From: Chamaea fasciata
Lineage: Eukaryota; Chordata; Aves; Passeriformes; Sylviidae
Direction of reading: 5' to 3'
DNA length: 64,000 bases
NCBI GenBank assembly: GCA_029207755.1
Contig: JARCOQ010000002.1
Location: forward strand, 61,023,420-61,087,419
Shown here: positions 1 through 13,269 of the stretch, piece by piece
How the letters are laid out: each line of letters begins with the position of its first letter
Position numbering within the stretch: the first letter of the stretch is position 1
The notes under the pieces: model-generated
What the model was told of the DNA's origin: nothing
Databases searched by the model: none
Seen by the model: the letters and a program-made list of their open reading frames with translations, nothing else
Program-made: the position numbers and the translations under genes

Positions 1-381
1 ACCCCCTCCTGGACCATCTCCTGTTAATGGGCACATCAGGCCTTATCACATGACTCACCATCCCATTGTGAGATGCTCCGCCCAGAGGGAGGAACCAAGC
101 ATTCCAGCCTGGATATAAGCTGAGACTCTGAACACCAGAGGGGCGCTTACCCACTGGATTCCCAGAGGACCTGAGCTACCAGACCTTTCTACAGGATCAC
201 AGCTTCAGGAAGACCACCTCATCTAGACTGCTTCCATCACTACGCTCAGGTTGTATTCTGACTCTGTCAGTGGTCTTTTGTATTATTGCATCTATTCTAG
301 TTTACTTTCTTGCTTTTTTTTCCTATTAAATTGTATCTCTGACTTGGAGCCTCTCATTTGTTGTGCTTTCAAACCACTACA
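1..381 (+). mobile_element. Endogenous retrovirus LTR, 5' end cut by window edge
   Basis: This block has the order of signals expected of an LTR read on the plus strand. A TATA-like box (TATAAG) lies at about 114. A polyadenylation signal ATTAAA lies at 325-330, followed by a T/G-rich stretch and a CA-type end at about 381 (ACTACA). The block is richer in GC than the unique DNA that follows. No primer-binding site or gag start follows position 381, so it is probably a solo LTR or the 3' LTR of an element lying to the left. It does not resemble the LTRs at 24.8 and 33.6 kb, so it is a different family. I recognise the style as avian ERV but cannot give the family name. Confidence 0.65.
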
Positions 382-542
382 GGTTAAAATCAATAAATTG
401 AAACAAAACAAATAGCTGATACCTTTTCTTTTTGGGATGGAGAGATGTGGGGGAGGAATAACCTTTTATATTTCTTTCTAAAACCAGTGTTTTCTTAGAG
501 GAGTTGATGAATGGAATACTAATTATCATTATTGTGGAGGTT

Positions 543-617
543 ATTTTGGTTTTTTGGGGTTTTTTTTTTTGGTTTGTGGGGGTTTTTTTTTGTTTGTTTT
601 TTTTTTTTTTTTTTGGG
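543..617. repeat. T/G low-complexity tract
   Basis: About 75 bases contain only T and G on the plus strand, with runs of up to about 18 T broken by GG, GGGG and GGGGG. The complement is an A/C tract like those at 24.6, 45.5 and 58.9 kb. It may be a decayed poly(A) tail of a minus-strand retroposed copy, but no such element is recognisable beside it. Open frames across it (69 and 113 codons) are artefacts rich in Phe/Gly or Lys/Pro. Confidence 0.85.
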
Positions 618-1545
618 AAATGCATGTCACCTTTAAAAAATGCTAGAAATGGATGGAATGCTGAAATCTTTTTTTCACATATTGAAGCTCTGGAGTATTC
701 TGTTGGAGACTGACACAAAATGTAGAGTGTAGCTTCGGCAGTCAGTGATAAAATCTGATCATCGTTATATAATGGTGATAGTAGAGATAGTCATACCTAG
801 GGATAAGGGTGTTATGTTTTTTTCTTTTCTTCCCTTTTTTTTCAGTAACATGTTAAATGCCCTGTCAGAAAAGACGTCTTTACTTAAAAAAGTCGAGATT
901 TTTGTATTTTCTTTCTGAAAACATTAGTTTTATTAGAAGGATGTGCAGCCCAATATCAGACCAAGTAATGTTGGTATTCTCTTATTACTTCTTTTCACAT
1001 AGAACTTACCCAGGAAACAGTATCTTGAAGAGCTGAGAAAATTATGAAATTAGATACAGTTATTATATTATAACTATAATTAACATTAGTCTTCTATTTT
1101 AGTAAATCTGCTTAGAAACACTAAATATTTTAAAAGTATAATGTAATAATACAAAATTTGGGTGGGATGATTTTTTTTTGTTTGTTTGTCCTGCTCCCCT
1201 CCCTCTCCTTCAATGTTTGTAATTGCAGTCAGAAAAAATTCTGATTTGTGGGAAAAAACAACCAATTTTGTTTTGGGAAAGATCATTTAAAAGAGTTTAA
1301 ATTTCCTGAAAGCTCTTGTTTAGTCCTTGAAATTTTTTTTCCTTTGTCAAAGCTTTACATTACAGAAGGAAATCCATTGATGTAGTTGCTGTGCCAGGTT
1401 CCCCTGACAGGTAGAATTATCGATATATAGATAGACATATATATATAATTGAGCAAATACAAAAGCTTTGAGCACAGCAAAAAAATGTTTGCAGACATAC
1501 ATATGAATACTATATTTATTTCAGTATTATGCATTACACATATAT
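618..1545. other. Unique AT-rich non-coding DNA
   Basis: I see no gene or recognisable repeat here. The stretch is AT-rich with short T runs. A 66-codon minus frame (1086-1286) has no recognisable domain and is most likely chance. Confidence 0.6.
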
Positions 1546-1552
1546 ATGAAGA

Positions 1553-1850
1553 GAAGATGTCAAAAGGATGGAGCCAGGCTCTTCTTCGTGGTCAACAAGA
1601 GGACAGAAGCTGATGCACAGGAAGTTTCAGCTGAACATGAGGGAGAACTTCTTTACTGTGCAGGTGACCACACACTGGAACAGATTGTCCAGAGGGGATG
1701 TGGACTCTCCCTCATTGGAGATATTTAAGAACTGTCTGGAAACAGACCTGTACTGAGTGCTCTTGGATGACCCTGCCTGGGCAGGAGGCTGGACCAGATG
1801 ATCCACTGCTATTCCTTCCAACCTGACCCATTCTTTGATTCTGTGATTGA
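1553..1850 (+). mobile_element. CR1 LINE 3'-end fragment
   Basis: The sequence follows the 3' terminal part of avian CR1. It runs from the 'aggatggagccaggctcttc' segment, through 'ggaagtttcagctgaacatg' and 'cactggaacagattgtccag', to the 'ctggaccagatgatc' segment and a terminal 'gattctgtgattg'. The copy is 5'-truncated, as is usual for CR1, and has a small internal deletion after the 'tggtc' position near 1590. The 60-62 codon plus frames here are remnants of CR1 sequence, not host genes. The 3' end runs straight into a TA/CA microsatellite. Confidence 0.93.
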
Positions 1851-1979
1851 TATATAAAGAAATATATTTATATACATATATACACATATATATATATATA
1901 TATACATATATACACATATATATATACATACATATATATAGAGAGAGAGACACACACACATATATATATACACACACAG
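1847..1979. repeat. Compound TA/CA/GA microsatellite
   Basis: Alternating TA, TACA, CA and a short GA run make up about 130 bases. It begins where the CR1 copy ends, so it probably grew from the CR1 3' tail. The 131- and 81-codon frames that cross it translate to Tyr/Ile/Cys-rich repeats and are not genes. Confidence 0.93.
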
Positions 1980-1984
1980 AAAAA

Positions 1985-4900
1985 TTAACTGCAAATATAA
2001 AGTTATTTATACAAAAATACAAAGTTTCTCTTCTGTTAGTTTATGCTGCAAGTGGATTTCAAACATGCAAACAAGACAACAAAAATCTTTAGTGTAATTA
2101 ATGAGATTAGTGAAATGATCATTATTAATTAAGAAATGTCATGGAGAGAGAATTTAGATAAATTAACACCACGTGTCTGTGTAGTATCTGTGAAGAGCAG
2201 TTTGGCTCAGTAGGAGGCCATCTTATTTCAGTACACTGATCTGAGTATTTTCTACTCTCAGGGAATTCTTTCTTGCAGAAAAAAAAAAATAGTCATTTGC
2301 TTTATGATCAGCTTAGGTTTATAGGATAATCTTTTTTCCCTCTACTCCCTGTACTAATTCAAATCAAACCAAAGTTGAAAAATCAGTTTTAAGAACTGTC
2401 ATAATATTTTGCAATTGTGCCTTTTGCTGTTCTTTCTAACTATAAATGGTTTTACTCATAATCACAATTAACACAAGTGTTTGTATAATAATTTGATTCT
2501 TGCCTGTTACAAGACTACAAGTGTGGGAAAGAATTACTCCTGAAACAGCTACATATTCATGTAACAGTTTAGGCTTAAAGAATGGAGAAAACCATAATTT
2601 ATAACAATATTTGAAAACTGTGATTATGTGTGAGGACTCATCTGCCATCAAAACTAAAACATATGCTGATTCTATTAACCTAAAATAATGCACATGATTA
2701 CACTAGTATGTTTAAATGTGCATCCATTCACCCTACAAAAAAAACCACAAAAAAAATCTAATTTTTTTTCTTATAAAACAGATATTTTCAAATATTATGA
2801 CATTTTTGAAATTTTTCAGCCTTTAGTAATATTATCATAGACCTATGACCTTTATCTGTAGCATGAAACGCATTACTACCAGATTTAATGTCACTGGAAG
2901 AGGAAGAGTAGAAGAGCCAGCAAATTTTGGCCTATTTTTATGCACATCTAACTTCTTTATGTTGACTTGAGCAAGCTTTGATTCAGTCTCCTGAAATTTA
3001 ATTCAGTCTCTCTCACTCTTTATTATAGGATTTTGCTTTATTCAGTCACTCATACATTCATATATTTCTTTCAAGTCAGCATTCTTTAGCTTCCTGGAAT
3101 ATTCAGGAACTGAATAGGAATTTCCTGTGGCTAGGAACTTCCTGTGACTTTGAAGTTTTGAGAAATAGTCATAATCTTATGTTTAGATCACAGAAATAAA
3201 TAAATTGAAACCAAATGGATGACTAAGGTAGAGGAAAGATTTCATTGCAAACACTTTCAATTTTTTTTAATTGTTTGGGGGTTGTTTGTTTGTCATAGAA
3301 AAGTGATCAAAATGTTGATTTTTTTTCAGATTTAACGAATCACAGGTCACTTTGTAATAGAGTGGGCAAACTTTAATAATCATAAATAAACTTCTGAAGA
3401 TAATTATATGCCATTTTCTTCCAAAAACACCATCAGAATTTGTCCACCTCACAGAAGGTAGGCTCAGCTCAGAAGTTTTTAGACTTTTCTTTGCAGAGAG
3501 CTAAATTACTTGGCTTGCTTTTGTCTTCAAGGAAGAACAGGATAATATTTCTGGAAGCACATAAATTGTTTGGATTACTAAATTCCTACATCATATGGGT
3601 GATTTGTTTTTTTCTTGAGACAACAGTCACCAGCTTCAGAGTAATTTATATCTATTGAATATCTTCAATTAAGCTCTTAATGTTCACTATCAAGCAGGAA
3701 ATGTGAGCTTTAGTAATGGAATATGCTGAAATCATTGCATCCCTTTTTTGTCCGCCCTGGCTGTAAAAATGGTTGTAGGTAGTAAATTATGTATTTTTAT
3801 TTTTGTAAAATAAAAAGTGGTGCAAATATGAATGAGAAATCATGGTTACTTTGTAGTTTGTTGCACTGCAGAACACTTGCAAAATTACATCAGATTTGTC
3901 AGGTTTGTTTTCCCCAAAGGGTTTCCGGCAACAGAATTGTAACTTTGTCCTTGCCATGAAAAGTCAAACGGAATTTTAGGAAGGCAGCAGAGCATATACC
4001 TGAACAACTGCAAATGAGACAGAATAGAAACTCACTGTGCAAGTGATTTAGCAGTCTTCCTGTGCTTAAAGAAGACTATGAGGTAGGTAAAAGTCAACAC
4101 ACACTCCCCTTCTCTACTCACTTTCCTGAGGGAAGAAATCAACCCCAAGAAACCCATCACAGTAAGTGAACTCAGAGGTAAGTACCTATTTGAAAAGTAG
4201 TAATCTTTTTCAACATTCATCTATAAAGTCTTTTGAAGTAAAGATATTTTACAGGTCTTTAGGTATTCCTCTGCTAATATTTACAGAGGATGAGTTCTGG
4301 TCCGGCAGAAATGGTATTTCCATACATAGGTAAACAGAGATATAATTATAGATATTCAACATGTATAATTTTTTGCATAAAAGATATTTCCCAAACTAAT
4401 TCATATTTCTGTGATTTTCTTCTGAAATTATGGAAGGAATTGAGGGCAACAGTGAGATCAATTTGAGCTGTGCTCCTGCATAATTTAAATCCTGGTCCCA
4501 AGTGCAGTAATTACACAGTTTGCAAATAACTTTGCACTGGTATGTGAAAAGACACATAATTAAAGTCAAATAATTTTTTTTTTACATTCTAAAAATTGAT
4601 TGCATGCAACATTTTCTTGAGATTTTTCCTTTTCCAAATTGCTGTACTGCAATCCAAATAAGGTTTTCTTTCCCTAAAGATATAATTATCACTTTCTACA
4701 TGTCTGATCCAGTAGTTTCCCAGTTCATTCCTTTGCTTTTTTTCAAATTTTATAAATATCTCATAGATTTATTTCTAAGGCGAATAAACTTGAGTAAAAG
4801 CAGGAATCCAGATCTACAGAATGATTTGAACACTAAAGTGGAAACTAAATGCCAAGACAGGAGTTATTGTTGGTGTTGTAATAACAATATTTTAAGGATA

Positions 4901-7900
4901 TCAGTTTATATATATGCAATTTGTTTCAGAAAGTTTTGGGAACATAAAAAAAAATATAGGAGCTCTTTCGATCTGAACATTTTTTTTTTCAAGGAGTTAA
5001 AAATTATATAAGCATACATAAAATAGTCTAAGGACAGGAAGAAAAATTCTGGGATTTATATTAGACAGAAGTGTTTCAAACACATTCAAGTGTCTCAGGA
5101 GAGCTCAACTGTTATAAGATCAAAAAGGTCATGAAGTATGTTCTGGCTTCTAGTGGCACAGGAGTTGCAAATATGGCACCTGTAGAAATTCAACAGCTAC
5201 AGTCTGAGGTACAGCAATAGCAAAGTAAGGCTACAAGGTGGGAAAAGGTAATACTATTTTCAAGCACAACAGCTTTGCCCAAAGTCACTTCATATTCTAC
5301 AAACTGTGTTTTCAAGTCAAGAATGCTCCATTTCACCAATGCACAATTCAATATTAGCTTGGAATTGGAAACAGGAAATCATCATTAGCACAGAAGACAA
5401 GCATCATTCCATCATATATTTCCAGTGAATGTGTATTTTATTGCATATAGCTGGAAAGGTGAATGCAATTAACTAAATAGACTGCGCACATTATTCAAAT
5501 ATACATAATAGATTTAATTTATACATGTAAATAGGATAGTTTATCTGTGACTAATATGTACACAAATTTAAAGAGTAACACATAATTTTGAAATTGCTGC
5601 AATTTTCTGCTCAAGTGAGTTCATGCTTGCATGGTTTAATTCCTATCCCTTGGAATTTTATAAATGTCTTTAAAAACTCTTTTAAAACAATATGTCACCT
5701 TTGGGAAATGTTTAAGGCTTAATAACACAGTATTCAGCAAAATGCATATTGCTATTTTAGGTCTCTTAACCCCCTCCTTGTTGTTAAAGTCTCATATTTC
5801 CTTGCATAGCATGTGTGCTTTAGCCATTAAAACACATAAATATTGAAAGTTCAGTTTAGCCTTGCATACTATTGACTTTATTCATGTAAAATGAGTATGA
5901 TATTGCTCTTTCATAGTGGAAATTTTGTGCAGTGATAGGAACAGAGAATACAAAACCACAATATTTATTTTTAAATCTGAGTAGGACTCTAAATTGCTCA
6001 GATTACAGTTGTGTAAACAGAAAATATCCCAAGTATTGATAGTAATGACACAATTTAAATGTGATAATGAGCAAATTTGAACCTTGAAAGAATGTCCTTT
6101 TAAAATAGGGTCAGTAGAAACCAGTTTCATCCTTTTAGTCTGTTTTACTCCATCCAACTATAAATTCTATTCAAATTGTTACCATGATTTAATTTTTTTT
6201 TTGTTTTAAACAAATCTGTAAGTCACCTAATAAGAATTAGGATTACAGAAAATCTCACTATTTCATTATTAGACTAAGGTAAAAAAAAACCAAAAATCTA
6301 GTTTAATAAGTTTAAAATTTCCGTGTGTTTCACCATGAGCAGATTACACAAAATTCTTGTTTTCTAAGAGTTTCCGTATCTTTATCTTTAAAGCACAACT
6401 TTTTTTCAGTGCCATGCAGATTTATAGTACATCATACCCATTTGTCTTGGTGTCAGCTGATGCACTAAACAATTAACACATTTGTCTTTCTTCCTTTCTA
6501 CTCATAACACCTTCCTTATTAACTCAGCTAATCTGTCATTTGGTGCGCATCAGTTAACCTGTAGTAGCAGGTTCCTCTTGAACCTTAAGAAGCCTTCTGT
6601 GGGTGGCTGCCTTGAGATGAACAGCCACACATTTCAAAAGAAGCTATGCAGTTTTCAGTGGAAGATTAGTCTTTTAAATCCCATTTTAATTCTGGCAATG
6701 AGCCCTTTGAACAGACTCCTTGTTATACAAGCAATATTTAACTTTCAGGAAGGATAAAATTAGTTTATACATTTATTATGGTAATTTATTAATGCAAATG
6801 TTGTATATCACACGGCAGAATGTTAGAATATTAACTGATTCTAGATATAATGTTTTCCTCAGAAAATAAAATCTGATTAATTGCATCATCTAAGTGAAAC
6901 AAAAAGCAAATAAAAAAACCAAAATGATTTTACTTAAATTCATTGGTATTTTCAAACTGTGTTCTGCAACACTCTGTACACACACCCATGTTATTCACCC
7001 TAGCAGAGGAAGACTATGAATAGCACCAATAAAGCCACAAATTAGTCCAAAACCTGATGCTGTGAATATCATATTTCCACTCTGGATTATATACAAATAA
7101 AACACAAGTTATTTCAGTAACAAGGACATGATCTTCTTAATTTAATGCAATCATAAACATTCAATTCTATTGAGGTAACATGACATTTTTCTGACATTCA
7201 AACCCAGCAAATTCATAGATGCAAGATGTGTGGTGGACCAGTCTGCACCGCAGAAAGGTCTGCCTAATACAAAAGACCAAAGGAAAATACAAAAGCTTTG
7301 AACCACGAAGTTGCCACATGTGCAGCATCTGACAAAAACTAACTGGATGTTTAAAGCTAGGCATAACTTTCCACTGAAGTGATAATAATTTAGGCTGAAC
7401 ATTTTTTAAGCAATGAACAAACATGCATATTTTATATATATCAATGTCTTCATTTAGACTTTCCCTTCTGAATAAATTCCCTGAAATGTAGACACTGCAA
7501 AATTTACCAAGCCACAGCTGACGGTAATGTTGTTAAGCAACAGAGAGAAAAATGCCATTATCTTCAGAGAAGCTAGTGTGAGGATCTGAATCATATCCTC
7601 CACCTTTCTATGCTTATACTTGGTTGTTTTTGCTATGTGAACATATCTTAGCAACAGTTTATACTCAGCAGAATTTATAATTACTAAAACTGAGAAAAGC
7701 AATGAAGCATGCATTTTAATTGTGGAGAAATGTAACCCTTCAGAAAAATCATACATGAAAAAATGTAAGAGTAATGGATTAATTTTAAAATGGTCAGTTG
7801 CATGTTTTGGTCACACTCAGGAGACAGTGAACTTGCAAAACACAGAAATAAAAATTTTTATGAGGATGAAATCAGAACAATTAGTGAATAGTAAGTGTCA

Positions 7901-10900
7901 GTGAATATGTCTGAAAATACAGAATAAGGGAGTCAAAGTCAAATACAGCCTATATAAATTAGAGAATGCAAAGAAGACAGGCTACTGAAATGAGTTCTAA
8001 TTCTACCTGTTTGGCATTAATGTTTCCATTAATTAATTTATTAATTAATTTGTTCATTCATTTCATCTGCCTTCCATCTGTTTTTCAATATTTAAAATTA
8101 AAGTCTAAAAATTTATTTCATTATTTCACAGAATACCATGGTGGTTAATAAATTATCACCTTTAGAATTTTATGACATTTACAGCCTGGAAATATTGCAC
8201 ACTAATCTGATTGTTGGTTCTGGCATTTGCAGAGATGTCATAGAAAACTTTTGGAACTTCTGCTTAATATTTATGTTGTGTATATACTTAGAACAGAGAT
8301 AAGATGTGCAAGAAACCCAGGCATGATGACTTCTTAGCTTTGTAGATCAAAGATGAGAAGTAGATGAGAATGCAAAAGTAAATATCTAATGCGCATCTTA
8401 TTCTGCAACAGGAAATTAAAATAAATTTTGGATTCCTGAGTTTATGTACAGAAAATCACAGTTGTAAGGCTGCTCATTTAACATAAAGCTACCTCTAAAA
8501 AAAGGGCAACTTCTTTAAGGATATTTTCTTTTAAGGTAAGGTGCAGAATTGTATTTACAGAGGACTGACTTAATTTGAGCAAGCTCCCATTGACATGAAC
8601 ACATTATACAAACAAACTTTGGAAACTGAAACTTTGCCTGTTACTCAGTCTGTTAGACAGGATGTGATCTAAATATTAAACAAAATTAAAAGCTCAGTTA
8701 CAGACTTCAAGAGAAATAGAAATCCATATAATGGTGACTAGTCAGAGGGAAATGTCTTTTTCAACTCTATTATATTTCAGTAAAGGAAAAAAAAAAAAAA
8801 GACAATTTGAAGAACCACTGCTACTTAGCCAAAAGTTTCTACTAACTTAGGTCCTCGCTAATGTCTTAGCACTGCACCCTGCACCGTGGACACGTGGAGC
8901 AGCCTGTCAGCTCACATCACAGTTCCAAGCATCTGCTTTCATCTCACAGCTTATGAGCAACACAGTTTTTGTCTTCTTGTTCATACTTCCTCTTTCTTTT
9001 AAATAGTAGCTTTTGACTTTTTTCAAGTCTGGACCCTATAGTCTTAACTAAGGTTAATCACACACTCATGTTTCAGTGCAATTTATTAGTTCAGATATTT
9101 GCATTTTATTGCAATTTAGGTCTTTTACATTTTACATTTGGCACCTTTTTAAAAATGCACAAAATAAAATAATATAAAATTGACATGCTTACTGATCCAT
9201 TTAATGTAAGTGTTCATCTCTACACCAGAAGCTAGCAGAAAGCTCCTTTCCTAAGTTCTTCTGGAACCTCCTCTGCATTTTTGTACTTCAGGGCAATGAG
9301 TAGAGATGCAGAGTTGCTGTTTTTTCCTAATGCCAATCTCACAACAGAAAGAAAATAACAATGTATTTGGGCCTAATCTAGTCACCCTCACGAAAACATC
9401 AAGAGGAAGAAAATGGCTGTAATTCTGCCATATGACAGCAACTTTTACTGACTAGAACAGCTAAATGAGGTTAAGCTGTAGTGTGTTTTATCTGCCTTAC
9501 AATTAACCTCTCTTTTGCAGACGCCGAGCTTTGAGAGGCTTTTCGGATTCCTCTGTCAAAAAAATCTATAAAAGACAGTAAGTAAGTAAGGTTATCACCA
9601 GAGCTATGTTATTGGCATAATTTCGTTAGTAGAAAACTCTTCAATAAAAAGCACCTAAGAAAAAAAAAGAAATAAAAAGCACCCATTCCTTCATTATCAG
9701 AATTCAGTCAAAAAAGGAACAGAGAGGATGGTAAACTATAACCTCTGTCCCTTTTGCTTAAAAAAAAAAAAAAAAAAATCTCAGCAGGGTAACAAGCAGC
9801 CTTTTTGGTGCTCTTTGCAGCTAAAAGCAGATTTACCTTTCGGCTTGTTGAATGCACTTTAACAGTGTTCTATTTGCACTTCACGACTAACTCCAGAAGC
9901 CCCAAAGGAAAAAAGACAAAGAACTTTTCTAGCAGTTTTCAAAAGTAACAGCAAGAATTGAGCTATATGTGAGGCTTGGGATATTGTTAAAAGGGGTGAA
10001 AAGGGAAATTGGGGAAGAGGGCAGTAACTGGAGAGCAGAAGGTTAGAGGCTGGCTGCTCATTTGGGGGATTTGTATTGAGAAAGAGATCAGGCTTGTTTA
10101 GCTGGTTGACTGATTTCTTCTGGGAGATGTGATTTTCTGCCTGTACTGGGTAGAAGGAAAGGGAAAATCAGGAATAGTTATTTTTGGCAGAGTTAGGTAA
10201 TTCCCAGTCCCAGCCATCTTAATTTGGTTACCAGCTGTTACTGCTGAAAAGTACTTTGTGTTACACAGTATTAATTCTCCATTTGTGTTAGCCTTCCTGA
10301 TTGCTATTGCTTTCTCAGATGCATTTATTCTAAATTTCGTGGGGTTTTTTTAGAAATCCTGCTTTGCAAACTACTGCTGCAGTTCTAGAATATTTACAGA
10401 CCATAATTTATTGATATGTTTACTCACAGCTATAACCCTTTCAGAATATATTTTTGGTCTGAAAAAAAATGGTCTTTCTCAGTTCATATAATTAATGTGT
10501 TGCATGTTGGGCATATTGCCTGAAGTTCACCCTGCTGCTGAAAGCCAGCCTAAAGTACCTGAATAAGGAAAATCAGTGAGAAAGGTTGAAAAATTTATGG
10601 TGTCCTTAATAATGTGGTCACACATTATCTGGGAAACTTGCAAGAAACCCAGAACCATAAAATATTCCAAATCTCCATTAAAGAAAAAGAAATTTTGCAC
10701 TTAAAACTGTTTATGTACCAAAAGATCTGATAGCGCAGTGACTAAGGTCATGTGATGAAATAAGAGAAACTAAGTCTTAGAGTCTACCAGGCCAGGAATA
10801 GGCTATACTTTTTTATTCTGTTTTAAGGATATATTCAAGTTTGGCCCTCAATTGTCCATATTGCCCATCTACTGGTTTGATTTCTGATTGTACTTGGCCC

Positions 10901-12050
10901 ACATGTACTGTTTCTCCAATTGGAAAAATTATTTTGGAAGTGAGCAGTACATAGCAACAGAGACAGTCCTGCCAAAAGTACGCTCAGCTGTTTTTTCAAG
11001 GGTTTCTCAGTAAAATTTCTCTAAGTACACAAATCCAGTATTTTAGCCAGTTTAACAATGAAAAGATGCTTTGAATTTTTGTGTCAAAATATCTGACAAG
11101 AGACTGATAGTTAATGGCTGGAGGGGGCACTCTGGTGTCAGAAAACCACATAGTTTAGCCCTGAGCAGAAAAAGAAACAAACACACAGAGATGCAGGGCA
11201 TCTTCTGAAACACCTTTCAGATTGTTACAGATCAGTCTGCTGATTCAAGGTTAAAATACCGGCATAGCCAAGTGTATTTGGTTTTTGATGTTACTAGTGA
11301 AGGATTGCAGTGTTAGATGAGCTTTTAGAGCGCAGTCACTGGCACTTGTCTGTTTTAGCTTTGGCCTCAGTGCTTTCAGCCTGTGACAGTCCCCTGGAGA
11401 TCAAGTGGCTATTGACAATCTGTTGTAGTTGAAATACTGAGAACATTGCATGGAGTGAAGTTTTAATACCATTTGGCTGCCCTCAAACCATGCCCCTTTT
11501 TTTTTTCCAACTGAGGTGTCCAAATGTTACAATTTTCAAACTTTATCTGGGAGCCAGCAAGAGGAAAACAGTCTGATATAAAACACAGAAAAAGGCCTCT
11601 AAATGGATTGAAGACTGAGGAGAAATAACTCCTACTACAAAAATTGTATCAATCTCAGTGAGAACCTTGGGAAACTGCCCTTTTGTCATAATCCTTCATT
11701 CCCTCCTTTAGTTCTCCCTGTAAAAGGTATGAACTCCAAAGAAAAGGAGGCTTGCTTGCACCAAGGCAAGGCAAGGAATATTTTCCAAAAGATGGTCAGT
11801 AACACACTATTGCAGCTGATGGTGTTTAAAGTGAGGAAGTGAATGTGTGAACTGCTTCTTCAATTCTAGGTGGGTTTTATCATTCCTAATATCTGAACTG
11901 GCAGAGCAAATCAGACATGTATCTTTCATTTTTTGTGAAGGATGCCTAAGGCAGATCTTCCTGTCAGCCAAGAAGGTAAGCTACAGAAGAACCCAACAGC
12001 AGTATGTCTTCATTCAGTTTCTTCTTAAGAAGCAGGGGTGTGATATGGGG
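1985..12050. other. Unique AT-rich non-coding DNA, no gene seen
   Basis: About 10 kb contains no recognisable exon, RNA gene or full repeat. It has short simple runs: A14 at 8787-8800, A19 at 9760-9778, and a TTAATTAA-type stretch near 8031-8056. The longest frame (135 codons, 4604-5011, plus) is Phe/Ile/Lys-rich with no domain I recognise and fits chance in AT-rich DNA. The stretch at 8.85-9.6 kb is slightly less AT-rich but shows nothing I can name. Confidence 0.55.
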
Positions 12051-12054
12051 TTTG

Positions 12055-12797
12055 AAGACACCAAAATCTGAGTCCTGCACTTTGGCCTTGACAACCCCAC
12101 GCAGAACTATGGACTGGGGACACAGTGGCTGGACAGTGGCAAGGAAGAAAAGGACCTGGGGTTACTAATTGACTGAAGGCTGAGCGTGAGCCAGTATGTG
12201 CCCACATGGTCAAGAAGACCATTGGCAGTTGGGCCTATATTAAGAATAACGTGGCCAGCAGTGCAAGGGAAGTAATTCCTCCCCTGTACTTGGCACTAGT
12301 GCGGCCACACCTTGAGTACCATGTCCAGTTCTGGCCCCTCTCAGTTTAGGAAAGTTCTTGAGATGCTGGATCATGTCCAAAGAAGGGCAACAAGGCTGGT
12401 GAAGGGTCTGAAACACAAACTCTATGAAAAGTTGCTGAGGGAGCTGGGGTTATTTACCCTGGAGAGAAGGAAGCTCAGGATCTCTCTCTACAACTGCCTG
12501 AAAGGAGGGTGTATCCATGTGGGGACCAGTCTCTTTTCCCAGGCAACCAGTGACAAGTGAGGGGAGACAGTCTCAAGCTGTGCCAGTAGAGGTTGAGGTT
12601 GGACATTAGGAAGAAGTTCTTCCCAGAAAGGGGGATTTGACTTTGGAATGGGAGAAATCACCATCCCTGGAGGTGTTTAAGAAAAGACAATATGGCACTC
12701 AGTGCCATGGTGGTGTTGGCAAGGTGGTGTTAGGCTGGACTCAATTATCTCTAAGGTCTTTTTCAAACTAGCTGATTTTGTTTCTTGATTCTGTAAT
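12055..12797 (+). mobile_element. CR1 LINE 3' part (end of ORF2 region and 3' UTR)
   Basis: This is the longest CR1 copy in the window. Landmarks in order are 'gagccagtatgtgcccacat' near 12189, 'agtgcggccacaccttgagt' near 12298, 'aagaagggcaacaaggctgg' near 12380, 'gagctggggttatttaccct' near 12440, and the 3' end 'tgattctgtaa' near 12785 followed by T9. In functional CR1 the upstream part belongs to the reverse-transcriptase ORF. Here the frame is broken by stops and indels; the 82-codon frame at 12312-12560 is a remnant and the copy is 5'-truncated and inactive. Confidence 0.95.
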
Positions 12798-12799
12798 TT

Positions 12800-13134
12800 T
12801 TTTTTTTTAATATTGCTTCCTCCTGCTTCATTAATTCCTTTGCAAAAAAATATTTAAGAACATAAAGAATCAATGGTAGGTTTGGCTTTGAGTATGTAAA
12901 GGAGAAGAGTCCTTAGGAAATAAACCATCTCTGTTTCAAAATGGAATGGAAAAATAAGACCTACATAGTCACACAAAAAAATTAATCTACCGGTGGAGCA
13001 AAACAAAAAGATCCATGTGTAGGGTTGCATGTAAGCTCTTTTATTTGTGGAGGTTTTTGTGTTAGTGACTTTGGTAGATGGGATCTGCCTCCTTCCACTT
13101 CCCTTCAGTTATCCATTTCTGTTGTCCTCTCATA
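12800..13134. other. Unique non-coding DNA
   Basis: Nothing recognisable lies between the CR1 3' end and the 9-bp minisatellite. Confidence 0.55.
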
Positions 13135-13180
13135 ATAAATTAAATAAATTAAATAAATTAAATAAATTAAATAAATTAAA
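13135..13180. repeat. 9-bp minisatellite (ATAAATTAA) x5
   Basis: Five almost perfect head-to-tail copies of ATAAATTAA are present. In one frame they read Asn-Lys-Leu repeats, which is why a 62-codon frame crosses them. That frame has no other support. Confidence 0.95.
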
Positions 13181-13269
13181 TCAATTGTATGGGGGGTTTG
13201 TCTCTCTCAATACATGCAATTTAAGCACATACTAAGTGCTTATGTTGTCAATCTAAATTATCTTTGCGC

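Noticed and set aside
1627..2022. 131-codon minus frame with Tyr/Ile/Cys-rich repeats
   Set aside because: It is produced by the TA/CA microsatellite plus antisense CR1.
4604..5011. 135-codon plus frame
   Set aside because: It is Phe/Ile/Lys-rich with no domain, splice context or recognisable homologue; chance is likely in AT-rich DNA.
10723..10800. tRNA-like A-box word 'tgatagcgcagtgactaagg'
   Set aside because: No matching B box at the right distance and no cloverleaf arms could be drawn, so neither a tRNA gene nor a SINE is supported.
12312..12560. 82-codon plus frame
   Set aside because: It is a fragment of the CR1 copy, not a host gene.
13135..13180. Regular short repeats considered as a CRISPR-like array
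   Set aside because: Units are 9 bp with no spacers, in a vertebrate genome; it is a minisatellite.
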